Below are positions 32,755 through 41,286 of a stretch of DNA of 64,000 nucleotides, one piece after another. The stretch is from Rummeliibacillus pycnus_A. GTDB lineage: Bacteria; Bacillota; Bacilli; Bacillales_A; Planococcaceae. The position numbers and the translations under genes were made by a program. Position 1 is the first letter of the stretch. Each line of letters starts with the position of its first letter. The DNA lies in assembly GCF_044359855.1 (NCBI RefSeq), contig NZ_CP132291.1:3720001-3784000 (forward strand), written 5' to 3'. Below the pieces are notes generated by a model, which made no database searches, was not told the DNA's origin, and saw only the letters and a program-made list of their open reading frames with translations.

Positions 32755-33915
32755 ATGTCTGAAGAAATGAACTTAAATGAAGTAAAAGAAATCCGAGAAG
32801 GCGATATCGTTACAGGTAAAGTAGAAAAAGTTGAAGATAAAGTTGCTGTAGTAACAATCGCTGGTGCACCTTTTGATGGCGTAGTACCAATCAGTGAGCT
32901 TTCAAGCTTACATGTGGATAAAGCTTCTGACGCTGTCTCCGTAAATGATGAATTAGAATTACTAGTAACGAAAATTGAACAACCTGATGATAAAAAACCA
33001 GGACAATACGTACTTTCAAAACGTCAAGTAGACGCAAAGCGTGCTTGGAAGGTATTAACTGAACAATTCCAAAATGGTGAAGTTATTGAAGCAGAAGTAA
33101 AAGATGTAGTAAAAGGCGGCCTAGTAGTTGACTTGGGCGTTCGAGGTTTTGTACCAGCTTCATTAGTTGAAGATCATTTCGTTGAATCATTCGATGATTA
33201 TAAAGGAAAAACTTTAACTTATAAAATTGTAGAAATGGATCAAGAGAAAAATCGCCTTATTCTTTCGCATCGTGCTGTTGTTGAAGAACAAAAAGCAGAG
33301 AAAAAAGGGGCAGTCATCAACAATATTCATGTAGGTGATATTATTGAAGGTACGGTTCAACGCTTAGCATCGTTCGGTGCGTTTGTTGATCTTGGTGGAG
33401 TTGACGGCCTTGTGCACATTTCTCAAGTTTCACACGAACACATTGAAGATGTTTCTAAGGTTCTTTCAGAAGGACAAAAAGTAAAAGTAAAAGTAATCTC
33501 AGTTGATCCTGAACAAGAACGTATCTCTTTATCTATTAGAGAAACTTTAGAAGGTCCATGGTCAAGTGTAGAAGAAACTGCTCCTGTAGGTGCAATATTA
33601 ACGGGTACAGTAAAAAGACTTGTTACATTCGGAGCATTTGTAGAAGTTTTCCCTGGTGTAGAAGGTCTTGTTCATATTTCTCAAATTTCACATAATCATA
33701 TTTCAACACCACACGAAGTGTTAAAAGAAGGCCAAGAAGTTCAAGTCAAAGTACTTGCTGTCAACAAAGATGAAAAACGTTTATCTCTTAGCATCAAAGA
33801 TTTAATAAAAAATGAGAATGAATCTGAAGTGGAAGAGTTTGAATTTCCTGAAGAAACAACGGGCTTCTCATTTGGCGATGTAATTGGTGATAAACTTAAA
33901 AACTTCAATAAATAA
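32755..33915 (+). CDS. rpsA: Ribosomal protein S1 homologue (YpfD), four S1 domains
   Basis: The 386-residue RNA-binding protein has four S1/OB repeats: GDIVTGKVEKVED, GEVIEAEVKDVVKGG, GDIIEGTVQRLASFGAFVDL and GAILTGTVKRLVTFGAFVEV mark their starts (about residues 14, 100, 185, 270). The last two carry the LVHISQ signature. Firmicute homologues are shorter than E. coli S1 and their ribosomal role is less certain. AAGGAGG lies before ATG 32755. An upstream in-frame TTG at 32695 has no comparable site and would add an unrelated leader. Confidence 0.92.
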   Translation: MSEEMNLNEVKEIREGDIVTGKVEKVEDKVAVVTIAGAPFDGVVPISELSSLHVDKASDAVSVNDELELLVTKIEQPDDKKPGQYVLSKRQVDAKRAWKVLTEQFQNGEVIEAEVKDVVKGGLVVDLGVRGFVPASLVEDHFVESFDDYKGKTLTYKIVEMDQEKNRLILSHRAVVEEQKAEKKGAVINNIHVGDIIEGTVQRLASFGAFVDLGGVDGLVHISQVSHEHIEDVSKVLSEGQKVKVKVISVDPEQERISLSIRETLEGPWSSVEETAPVGAILTGTVKRLVTFGAFVEVFPGVEGLVHISQISHNHISTPHEVLKEGQEVQVKVLAVNKDEKRLSLSIKDLIKNENESEVEEFEFPEETTGFSFGDVIGDKLKNFNK

Positions 33916-33919
33916 TGAA

Positions 33920-34075
33920 TATAGAGTGAAACTTCACTCAGTGGGGCTCTTTAACCTTCAATGAGTGGTAGTTGAGCCAAACGAGCTTTTACGGGCAGTG
34001 GATGTTCTTTATTTTCACCTCTTGATCTCTCACTTGAGTCTTGAAATAGGGGTATTACTGTACGTTATTGCGGGA
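33920..34075. repeat. Repeat-like intergenic stretch downstream of rpsA
   Basis: An 8-base inverted repeat GAGTGAA-AC-TTCACTC begins the stretch. Segments such as TTTTACGGGCAGTGGATGTT and GTCTTGAAATAGGGGTATTA resemble an intergenic repeat I recall as frequent in Lysinibacillus-type genomes. No second copy is in this window, so this rests on memory and on the lack of coding potential. Confidence 0.4.
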
Positions 34076-34090
34076 TAGAATAATCAGGAG

Positions 34091-34125
34091 CAGGCGATGG
34101 CTAGTATGCTTTCGTCTGTTTTTTC
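34091..34125 (+). terminator. Terminator after rpsA
   Basis: CAGGCGA (34091-34097) pairs with TCGTCTG (34112-34118) with one G-T pair, the stem continues through GGC/GCT, and a run of T follows. Confidence 0.75.
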
Positions 34126-34153
34126 TTGCATTACAGTCAAATTTTGATAAAAT
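34126..34153 (+). promoter_or_regulatory. Possible promoter between two terminators upstream of der
   Basis: TTGCAT (34126-34131) and TAAAAT (34148-34153) are 16 bases apart. Transcription from here would reach the terminator at 34181-34217 after only about 55 bases. Confidence 0.4.
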
Positions 34154-34180
34154 AAGTATACAAAATGACTTTAATTGTAG

Positions 34181-34217
34181 GTGATGGTGAACTAATCAGG
34201 TACCATCATCTTTTTTG
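34181..34217 (+). terminator. Terminator or attenuator upstream of der
   Basis: GATGGT (34183-34188) pairs with ACCATC (34202-34207), with GTGATGGT against ACCATCATC extending the stem; TTTTTT follows at 34211-34216. It lies 45 bases before der. Confidence 0.75.
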
Positions 34218-34261
34218 TTGTATAATAACACTTATTAGAAGTCGGAAGGATGTAGAAAGTT

Positions 34262-35572
34262 ATGACGAAACCGATCGTAGCAATTGTCGGCCGTCCAAAT
34301 GTCGGTAAATCGACTATATTCAACAGAATCGTAGGAGAACGTGTCTCAATCGTGGAAGATATTCCAGGTGTAACGCGTGATCGTATTTACAGTTCTGCGG
34401 ATTGGCTAACACATGAATTTAATATTATTGATACAGGTGGTATCGATATCGGAGACGAACCTTTTTTAGACCAAATTCGTCATCAAGCAGAAATTGCAAT
34501 GGACGAAGCTGATGTCATTATTTTAATGACCAATGGTCGTGAAGGCGTTACGTTAGCAGATGAGCATGTAGCGAAAATTTTATATAAAACAAATAAACCA
34601 GTTGTTTTAGCAGTGAATAAGGTTGATAACCCTGATATGCGTGATATGATTTATGACTTTTATTCATTGGGCTTTGGTGATCCATTCCCTATCTCAGGTT
34701 CTCACGGTCTAGGACTTGGGGATTTACTCGATGAAGTAGCAAAGCATTTTCCAAAAGAAGATGAAGTACAATATGATGAAAATGTTATTAAATTCTCATT
34801 AATCGGCCGTCCAAACGTTGGTAAGTCTTCTCTTGTAAATGCATTTTTAGGTGATAACCGCGTTATTGTAAGTGATGTAGCAGGTACGACTCGTGATGCA
34901 ATTGACTCTAACTATGAATATGATGGACAAGAATATGTCATCATCGATACAGCAGGTATGCGTAAAAAAGGTAAAGTATACGAGTCTACAGAAAAGTATA
35001 GTGTTCTACGTGCACTAAGAGCAATTGAACGCTCAGACGTCGTTTTAGTCGTTTTAAACGGCGAAGAAGGCATCCAAGAACAAGACAAGAAAATAGCTGG
35101 TTATGCACATCAAGCAGGTAAAGCGGTTATTATTGTCATGAACAAATGGGATGTCGTCGAAAAAGATGAAAAAACAATGAATGAAAAAACAAAAGAAATA
35201 AGAGAACAATTCCAATTCTTAGAATACGCACCAATCGTATTCGTATCAGCGAAAACGAAAAAACGTGTACATTCACTTTTACCAGTTATTAATCGTGTAA
35301 GTGAAAATCACGCAATGCGTATTCAATCTAGCATATTAAATGAAGTAATCTCAGATGCAGTTGCTCGTAATCCTGCACCAACAGATAAGGGACGCCGCTT
35401 ACGTATTTACTACGTGACACAAGTGGCTATAAAACCACCAACATTTGTGGTGTTCGTAAATGATCCAGAATTGATGCATTTCTCGTATGAACGCTTCTTA
35501 GAAAACCGCATTCGTGATACATTTGATTTTGAAGGTACACCAATTAAATTGATCACACGAGCTCGTGATTAG
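34262..35572 (+). CDS. der: Ribosome-assembly GTPase Der (EngA)
   Basis: Der is an essential double GTPase for 50S subunit assembly. Two consecutive G domains carry GRPNVGKST (residues 9-17) and GRPNVGKSS (about 183-191), each with its DTAG/DTGG and NKxD motifs (NKVD, NKWD), followed by a KH-like C-terminal domain. The 436-residue length is standard. GGAAGGATG lies before the ATG. It is followed 36 bases later by gpsA in the same direction, probably one unit. Confidence 0.96.
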   Translation: MTKPIVAIVGRPNVGKSTIFNRIVGERVSIVEDIPGVTRDRIYSSADWLTHEFNIIDTGGIDIGDEPFLDQIRHQAEIAMDEADVIILMTNGREGVTLADEHVAKILYKTNKPVVLAVNKVDNPDMRDMIYDFYSLGFGDPFPISGSHGLGLGDLLDEVAKHFPKEDEVQYDENVIKFSLIGRPNVGKSSLVNAFLGDNRVIVSDVAGTTRDAIDSNYEYDGQEYVIIDTAGMRKKGKVYESTEKYSVLRALRAIERSDVVLVVLNGEEGIQEQDKKIAGYAHQAGKAVIIVMNKWDVVEKDEKTMNEKTKEIREQFQFLEYAPIVFVSAKTKKRVHSLLPVINRVSENHAMRIQSSILNEVISDAVARNPAPTDKGRRLRIYYVTQVAIKPPTFVVFVNDPELMHFSYERFLENRIRDTFDFEGTPIKLITRARD

Positions 35573-35608
35573 TAATAAAAGAATACGTAGTCGAAAGGGG
35601 ATTTCAAC

Positions 35609-36625
35609 ATGAATCGCGTAGCAGTACTAGGAGCAGGTTCTTGGGGAACATCTTTAGCCATTGTCTTAGCAGAGAATGGCCATGATACTTTACTTTGGTC
35701 ACATCGTAAAGAACAAGCAAATGAAATAAATATCCAACATACAAATGCAAAATATTTACCAAGCACCATTTTACCGGATAGCTTAAAAGCGACTTCGGAT
35801 ATCGCCGAGGTTGTAGAACATGCGGGAATCATTGTTATGGCAGTTCCAACAAAAGGTATTCGTGAAACTTGCCAAAAAATGTTACAAACATTAAACAAGA
35901 AAGTACTTTTTGTTCATGTTTCAAAAGGGATTGAACCCGATTCTTTAATGCGAATTTCAGAAATAATGCGCGAAGAAATTCCTGCAAAATTTATTGAAGA
36001 TATTGTTGTTTTATCAGGTCCAAGCCATGCAGAAGAAGTAGTTCAACACCATCCAACTACTGTTGCTTCTGCATGTGAAAATATAGCTTCTGCAGAACGA
36101 ATTCAAGATCTATTCATGAACCAATACTTTCGTGTATATACAAATGAAGATGTAGTCGGAGTAGAAATAGGCGGTGCGTTGAAAAACGTTATTGCACTAG
36201 CAGCAGGTGCTGTAGATGGTCTAGGATTCGGTGATAATGCGAAAGCCGCGCTAATTACACGTGGCTTAGCTGAAATTTCACGTTTAGGTGTGAAATTAGG
36301 TGCTAATCCTTTAACATTTGCAGGACTAGCTGGTATGGGCGATTTAATCGTTACCTGTACAAGCGTCCATTCTCGTAACTGGAGAGCTGGTAACATGTTA
36401 GGGAAGGGTTTATCTTTAGATGAAATTCTTGAGCAAATGGGTATGGTTGTTGAAGGTGTTCGAACAACACAAGCTGCTCATCAACTAGCAGCAAAATATG
36501 ATGTCTCTATGCCAATTTCGGAAGCATTATATGGAGTGCTATTTGAAGGGAAAGATCCTCATAAAGTTGTAAAAGAACTAATGTTAAGAGAAAAAACACA
36601 AGAATTGGATGCTACTTACGAATAA
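35609..36625 (+). CDS. gpsA: Glycerol-3-phosphate dehydrogenase [NAD(P)+]
   Basis: GpsA reduces dihydroxyacetone phosphate to sn-glycerol-3-phosphate, the phospholipid backbone. The cofactor loop is VLGAGSWGTSLA (about residues 5-16), the catalytic lysine lies in EIGGALKNVIALAAG (about 187-201), and GLAGMGDLIVTCTS is a family signature. The length of 338 is normal. AAAGGGG precedes the ATG. It follows der as in B. subtilis; together with plsC upstream it supplies phosphatidic acid synthesis. Confidence 0.95.
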   Translation: MNRVAVLGAGSWGTSLAIVLAENGHDTLLWSHRKEQANEINIQHTNAKYLPSTILPDSLKATSDIAEVVEHAGIIVMAVPTKGIRETCQKMLQTLNKKVLFVHVSKGIEPDSLMRISEIMREEIPAKFIEDIVVLSGPSHAEEVVQHHPTTVASACENIASAERIQDLFMNQYFRVYTNEDVVGVEIGGALKNVIALAAGAVDGLGFGDNAKAALITRGLAEISRLGVKLGANPLTFAGLAGMGDLIVTCTSVHSRNWRAGNMLGKGLSLDEILEQMGMVVEGVRTTQAAHQLAAKYDVSMPISEALYGVLFEGKDPHKVVKELMLREKTQELDATYE

Positions 36626-36759
36626 AGAGTCACTTCTTTAAGTGTAGTCTTACTTCCTAAAAATTGAGGATAAAAAGTAGTTGTCACAAAATTGTACGAA
36701 TATAAAAAGGGTATCCTAGAATTAGCCAATTACTATACTAGTGCTCTATTGTTAATAGA

Positions 36760-36797
36760 AAACAAGAGATGTACACAAGTCATCTCTTGTTTTTTTA
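36760..36797 (+). terminator. Terminator after gpsA
   Basis: AAACAAGAGATG (36760-36771) pairs with CATCTCTTGTTT (36781-36792), followed by TTTT. Confidence 0.87.
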
Positions 36798-36856
36798 TGT
36801 TATACTGTCATCTATGAGAAAAGTCCTCGCTGTACATATGAAAGGTGGTTGTACTG

Positions 36857-37078
36857 TTGAAAGAATTAGTGCTACTAGCAGGCACAGGTATATCGCCAAT
36901 GGATATGATGTGGGTATCCTTTTATTCCATCGGTTTTTTGCTAATTGCATCAGGGTTGATTTATTTAAGTAGACAAAAAATAAAAAACAGCTTTATAAGT
37001 ACAATTGTGGCTTTAATAGCCTATGTTTTCCTCATCATTGGATTCCTAACGATGGTGTTTGTAGTAATGACTTTTTAA
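36857..37078 (+). CDS. yphE: YphE, DUF2768 small membrane protein
   Basis: The 73-residue protein has two membrane segments (about residues 17-36 and 47-70) separated by the basic loop SRQKIKNS. This matches the DUF2768 family, found between gpsA and the spoIVA region in Bacillales. The best start is TTG 36857, eight bases after AAAGGTGG; an in-frame GTG at 36845 overlaps that ribosome site. The function is unknown; B. subtilis yphE sits at the same place. Confidence 0.75.
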   Translation: MKELVLLAGTGISPMDMMWVSFYSIGFLLIASGLIYLSRQKIKNSFISTIVALIAYVFLIIGFLTMVFVVMTF

Positions 37079-37103
37079 ATCATCAAATAAATGAGGGTAG
37101 TAG

Positions 37104-37826
37104 ATGAAAAAAATTAATTTATTATTATTTATATCTCTTATTGCTATATTACTATCGGGCTGTATGTATCCAGATAAAGAAAAAGTGGAAAATCAGATGC
37201 CAGATGAGGCACAGCTACTAACTGTTCAAAAGGCAGTAGACCAATTTAGAAAAGATACAAATGGATTATTACCAATCCAGAACCGAGATCAAGATGTAGA
37301 TCAATATATTAAGTATCCAATCAACTTTGAAAAGCTAACACAAGGGTATATTACAAAAGCGCCAGGTAATTCCTTTGAAAAAGGTGGTATTTATCAATAC
37401 GTAATCTGGAAAGCAGAAAGTAAAAATCCAGAAGTAAAATTAGTGGATTTACGTGGAGCTGAAATGATACGAGAACTAAATATTAAAAAGGGCGTTAATG
37501 GATTTGTACCTATTTCAAAACAAATCAAAGATTATGTCTATCAAATCGATTATAAAAAAATGGGGTACAAACAAGCGCCAACTGTTCCAAGTCCATATTC
37601 TAATACTCAATTACCTTTAGTTGTGAAAGGTACCGGTGAAATATGTATCGATTATTCAATTGAATTACAGAGGATTCTTGATGAAGGAAAAGTGAAAGTA
37701 AAACAAGGTGAAGATATACGTTACTTACTTTCTGATAAATATCCGATTCTACCAGCCTATTCACTACCATATACTGTGAATGATAAAAATGAAGTGGAGT
37801 TTTTATCAAAATCAGATAAGAAATAA
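37104..37826 (+). CDS. yphF: YphF-like lipoprotein
   Basis: A signal peptide with lipobox LLSGC (cysteine at about residue 20) predicts a lipid-anchored extracytoplasmic protein of 240 residues. The mature part has no catalytic motif I recognise; it is rich in charged residues and includes DVDQYIKYPINFEKL and VVKGTGEICIDYSIEL. Its position between yphE and spoIVA and its length match B. subtilis YphF. GAGGGTAG precedes the ATG. The function is unknown. The yphA and seaA genes that separate yphF from spoIVA in B. subtilis are absent. Confidence 0.75.
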   Translation: MKKINLLLFISLIAILLSGCMYPDKEKVENQMPDEAQLLTVQKAVDQFRKDTNGLLPIQNRDQDVDQYIKYPINFEKLTQGYITKAPGNSFEKGGIYQYVIWKAESKNPEVKLVDLRGAEMIRELNIKKGVNGFVPISKQIKDYVYQIDYKKMGYKQAPTVPSPYSNTQLPLVVKGTGEICIDYSIELQRILDEGKVKVKQGEDIRYLLSDKYPILPAYSLPYTVNDKNEVEFLSKSDKK

Positions 37827-37988
37827 TTTAACCTACATCAACAGGTAATAAGACCTGATTAATAATCAACTAAAAGAAAAGCAAAAAAGTTTGGAGTTAG
37901 ATGCCTGTAAAAGCCTGATTGGTTCAACCAGTTAGTAAAACCGGAAATTAAAAACACCAGTATTGCAGAAAGTTTCACTTTATTCTTT

Positions 37989-38027
37989 AAAAGCGTTTCA
38001 TGTCGTGTGCATGAAACGCTTTTTTTG
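37989..38027 (+). terminator. Terminator after yphF
   Basis: AAAAGCGTTTCATG (37989-38002) pairs with CATGAAACGCTTTT (38010-38023), followed by TTTT. Confidence 0.87.
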
Positions 38028-38065
38028 CGCATAGGATATAGTGCTGAAAAAAAGGGGGAAGGATT

Positions 38066-39544
38066 ATGTCACAAGAAGTGTACGAGCAAATGGCGACACG
38101 TACGAACGGTGATATCTATATCGGTGTTGTAGGGCCGGTTAGAGTCGGAAAATCAACGTTTACAAAGCGTGTAATGGATATTATGGTTTTACCTAATATG
38201 CAGGATGAAAAGGAACGCCAAAGAGCACAAGATGAACTTCCACAAAGTTCTCCAGGGCCGGTTATTATGACGACAGAGCCTAAATTTGTACCAGCTAATG
38301 GTGCACAAATCTCAGTCGGAGATCAAGATATGCCGTTTAAAATTCGATTTGCAGATTGTGTTGGCTATATTATTGATGGGGTGAAAGGCTATGAGGATGA
38401 AAATGGTCCAAAATTGGTACATACCCCATGGCATAATGAACCGATACCATTTCAAGAAGCAGCGAAGATTGGTACAGATAAAATTATTAGAGAACATGCA
38501 AATATTGGTGTAGTAATGACAACGGATGGCACAGTAAATGGAATTCCTAGAGACGCTGTTAGTCAAGCTGAACAAGATATTATTGAGCAATTACAGGAAA
38601 TTGGTAAGCCATTTGTCATTGTTGTAAATAGTAAAATGCCTGCACATGATAATGCAAAAGAACTATGCCGCGAATTACACGAACGATACAACGCACCAGT
38701 TATTTCAACTTCAGTTGATCAAATGTCATTGAATGAAGTACGACATATTCTTGAAGAAGCACTCTATGAGTTTCCAATTGCAAAACTAGAAATGGATAAA
38801 CCAGATTGGTTAGATGTATTAGATGATAGTCACGAATTAAACAAATTAATCAATCAATCTATTGATAATTGGAAGTCTTCAGTGAATAAAATTCGAGATA
38901 TTGAGCGCTTAACAAAAGAACTTTTACATGAAGATTTCATTGCTTCTGCACAAGTTAAAAGTGTTGATGCAGGCTTAGGTCATGCAGTTATTAGCTTGCA
39001 ATTAAAGAATGAAATTTTCAAATCTATCTGTGAAGAGTGGTTAGAAGAACCAATCCTAAGTAAGAAAGATTGGTTATTATTTATTAAAGAATCGCAACAA
39101 GCGAGAAAATCTTACCAACGATTCCACGAGGCAATTGAGCAAGCACATAAAGATGGATATGGTGTTACATTGCCAACACTTCAAGAATTTGAACCAACTA
39201 GACCTGAAATGATTAAACAAAATAATTTCTTTGGGGTTAAAATGGAAGTTAAGGCTCCTTCTTATCATATTTTGCGTATTGATATGGAAGCAGAGTTTGC
39301 TCCACTTATTGGCTCAGAGTTTTATAGTCAGCAATTATTAAAAGATTTAACTTATGCATATTTGCATGATCGTGAAAAACTATGGGAAACACAAATATTT
39401 GGCACACCATTATTCGAAGTGATGAAGGAAAGTATTGCTTATAAAACGGAGGCAGTACCAAAACACGCAAAAGCAAGAATGCGACAAACAGTTGAGAAAA
39501 TGGTTAATAAAGGAGACCACGGAATGGTGACCTTTATTTTATAA
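38066..39544 (+). CDS. spoIVA: SpoIVA, spore coat morphogenetic ATPase
   Basis: SpoIVA polymerises around the forespore using ATP and forms the platform on which the coat is built. The 492-residue protein opens with the Walker A motif VGPVRVGKSTFTKRV (about residues 22-36) and ends with the conserved KGDHGMVTFIL tail. The length matches B. subtilis SpoIVA exactly. AAAGGGGGAAGG precedes the ATG. Mother-cell sigma-E expression is expected from the family, though I could not place a convincing promoter in the 240 bases upstream. Confidence 0.96.
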   Translation: MSQEVYEQMATRTNGDIYIGVVGPVRVGKSTFTKRVMDIMVLPNMQDEKERQRAQDELPQSSPGPVIMTTEPKFVPANGAQISVGDQDMPFKIRFADCVGYIIDGVKGYEDENGPKLVHTPWHNEPIPFQEAAKIGTDKIIREHANIGVVMTTDGTVNGIPRDAVSQAEQDIIEQLQEIGKPFVIVVNSKMPAHDNAKELCRELHERYNAPVISTSVDQMSLNEVRHILEEALYEFPIAKLEMDKPDWLDVLDDSHELNKLINQSIDNWKSSVNKIRDIERLTKELLHEDFIASAQVKSVDAGLGHAVISLQLKNEIFKSICEEWLEEPILSKKDWLLFIKESQQARKSYQRFHEAIEQAHKDGYGVTLPTLQEFEPTRPEMIKQNNFFGVKMEVKAPSYHILRIDMEAEFAPLIGSEFYSQQLLKDLTYAYLHDREKLWETQIFGTPLFEVMKESIAYKTEAVPKHAKARMRQTVEKMVNKGDHGMVTFIL

Positions 39545-39561
39545 AAAGAAAATTTAATTTT

Positions 39562-39597
39562 AAGGTCTATTTACCATAGGTAAATAGACCTTTTTTT
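39562..39597 (+). terminator. Terminator after spoIVA
   Basis: AAGGTCTATTTACC (39562-39575) is perfectly complementary to GGTAAATAGACCTT (39579-39592) around ATA, followed by TTTTT. Confidence 0.92.
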
Positions 39598-39722
39598 GTG
39601 CAATAAAGTTTTTATTTGCTTAAAGTTGGTAAAAGGAGTATAAATATTGTTGCACAGCGAAAAGGGTTGTGATAATCTTTTTACATGATTTAGTCCAGAC
39701 CCTTTGAGAGGAGGTGAATGGT

Positions 39723-39995
39723 GTGAATAAAACAGAATTAGTTAACTCTGTTGCAGAAACTGCAGATCTTTCAAAAAAAGACGCTTCTAAAGCAGTTGAA
39801 GCAGTATTTGAAACTATCCAAGAAGCTCTTGCAAAGGGTGATAAAGTTCAATTAATCGGTTTTGGTAACTTCGAAGTACGTGAACGTGCGGCTCGTAAAG
39901 GTCGTAACCCACAAACAGGTAAAGAAATTGAAATCGCTGCAAGCAAAGTACCTGCTTTCAAACCAGGTAAAGCGCTTAAAGATGCTGTAAAATAA
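39723..39995 (+). CDS. hbs: DNA-binding protein HU
   Basis: HU is the essential histone-like nucleoid protein. The 90-residue sequence MNKTELVNSVAETADLSKKD and the DNA-binding arm RNPQTGKEIEIAASKVPAFKP are nearly those of B. subtilis HBsu. A strong AGAGGAGGTG lies six bases before GTG 39723. An in-frame GTG at 39714 lies within that ribosome site and would add three residues not seen in the family. A terminator follows. Confidence 0.97.
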   Translation: MNKTELVNSVAETADLSKKDASKAVEAVFETIQEALAKGDKVQLIGFGNFEVRERAARKGRNPQTGKEIEIAASKVPAFKPGKALKDAVK

Positions 39996-40332
39996 TACAA
40001 GCATCTGTTTTACATAGAGTAGCCAATTTGGCTACTCTTTTTTTATTTTTGCTTTGTTATATGGGATTGTTGATATATTTAAAAGAATTGTTATTGTCTT
40101 TTCAGTTTTCGACCGAGTAAGCTTTGGGGAAGATAACTAAGTTTTGCTCGTCTTGAGGTATATTAAAGTAAAATAATAGTAATACATACATATTTTATGA
40201 ATAAAAATTATAAGGAATTAAAAAATATCATATATCGTGTGAAAATAGTCAAAATCGCACTCAGATTTTGCGAATGCAAGGCTTGTGTGGTACTCTCATT
40301 TTGAGACTCTTTATAGATATAATGGGGGATTT
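39996..40332. other. Gene-free 337-base stretch between hbs and folE
   Basis: Apart from the hbs terminator it is very AT-rich. CGAGTAA near 40108 and TTGCTCG near 40146 can form a weak long-loop hairpin. A TATAAT-like sequence just before the folE ribosome site (about 40317) could be a -10, but no matching -35 is seen. No gene is supported. Confidence 0.5.
40016..40047 (+). terminator. Terminator after hbs
   Basis: AGAGTAGCC (40016-40024) pairs with GGCTACTCT (40030-40038), followed by TTTTTTT. Confidence 0.9.
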
Positions 40333-40941
40333 ATGTTGATTGAAAAAAACTTAGGAAAAATTGACCATTCAACTTCGAATGTGAATTTAGAAAAAATAGA
40401 GAATGCAGTAACAATGATCTTAGAGGCAGTTGGAGAAAATCCATTTCGAGAAGGTCTTTTAGATACACCAAAGCGAGTAGCTAAAATGTATGCAGAGATG
40501 TTCCAAGGATTACATGAGGACCCAAGACAATATTTCGAAACTGTATTTCATGAAGGTCATGATGAAGTAGTACTAGTAAAAGACATTCCGTTCTTTTCGA
40601 TGTGCGAACATCATCTAGTACCATTTTATGGTAAAGCGCATATTGCGTATATTCCACAAAATGGTGTGGTTGCAGGGCTTAGTAAATTAGCGCGTACAGT
40701 TGAAACTATTTCGCATCGTCCTCAATTACAAGAACGTATAACTGGTACAATTGCAGATACCTTAATGGAAATGCTAAATCCACAAGGAGTTTATATAGTG
40801 GTTGAAGCAGAACATATGTGTATGACAATGCGTGGAATTAAAAAGCCAGGGGCTAAAACTGTAACATCTGTAGCGAAAGGTATTTTCGAGAATGATGAAG
40901 TAAAACGTTCGGAAATACTATCGTTCATTCAAATGTCTTAA
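40333..40941 (+). CDS. folE: GTP cyclohydrolase I FolE (MtrA)
   Basis: FolE converts GTP to dihydroneopterin triphosphate, the first step of folate synthesis. Zinc-ligand motifs are SMCEHHLVPFYG and EHMCMTMRG, with SKLARTVETISHRPQLQERI between them. GGGGG lies before ATG 40333, giving 202 residues, close to the family. An in-frame ATG at 40285 would add 16 atypical residues. It precedes mtrB, the same pair (mtrAB) as in B. subtilis. Confidence 0.95.
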   Translation: MLIEKNLGKIDHSTSNVNLEKIENAVTMILEAVGENPFREGLLDTPKRVAKMYAEMFQGLHEDPRQYFETVFHEGHDEVVLVKDIPFFSMCEHHLVPFYGKAHIAYIPQNGVVAGLSKLARTVETISHRPQLQERITGTIADTLMEMLNPQGVYIVVEAEHMCMTMRGIKKPGAKTVTSVAKGIFENDEVKRSEILSFIQMS

Positions 40942-41001
40942 ATCTCACGCTTTTTTGTGATATGATGGATGGAGAAAAGTCGAAAAAAGGAGAAACTTCA
41001 A

Positions 41002-41223
41002 ATGGCTCAAAATGATTATGTTGTAATTCGTGCAAAAGAAGATGGAGTTCATGTCATTGGTTTAACTCGAGGGAATGATACGAAATTTCACCACTCTGAA
41101 AAGTTAGATAATGGCGAAGTTATGATTGCACAATTTACTGAGCACACATCTGCCATGAAAATTCGTGGTAAAGCAGAGATTCAAACAACTATCGGCGTTG
41201 TTGAAAGTGATTCAAAAAAATAA
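41002..41223 (+). CDS. mtrB: TRAP, trp RNA-binding attenuation protein
   Basis: TRAP forms an 11-subunit ring that binds GAG/UAG repeats in trp leader RNA when loaded with tryptophan. The 73-residue sequence contains EDGVHVIGLTRGNDTKFHHS and AQFTEHTSAMKIRGKAEIQT, nearly identical to the B. subtilis protein, including the lysine and arginine RNA-contact residues (KFHH, KIRG). AAAAGGAG lies before ATG 41002; the frame also runs up to 40969 without a better start. The trp operon that TRAP controls is not at its usual place in this window. Confidence 0.95.
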   Translation: MAQNDYVVIRAKEDGVHVIGLTRGNDTKFHHSEKLDNGEVMIAQFTEHTSAMKIRGKAEIQTTIGVVESDSKK

Positions 41224-41286
41224 TATTAAAGATAAATAGTTAAAACAAAATAGACAACAGGAAACGAACTGAATGGAGAAAAGTTT

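Larger units (their letters stand above)
33916..34261. other. Gene-free 346-base stretch between rpsA and der
   Basis: It contains a repeat-like stretch (33920-34075), a terminator for rpsA (34091-34125), a possible promoter (34126-34153), a second terminator (34181-34217) and a TATAAT at 34221-34226 just before der. No credible open frame is present. The order promoter, short leader, terminator, gene is unusual and is listed as a finding. Confidence 0.6.
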
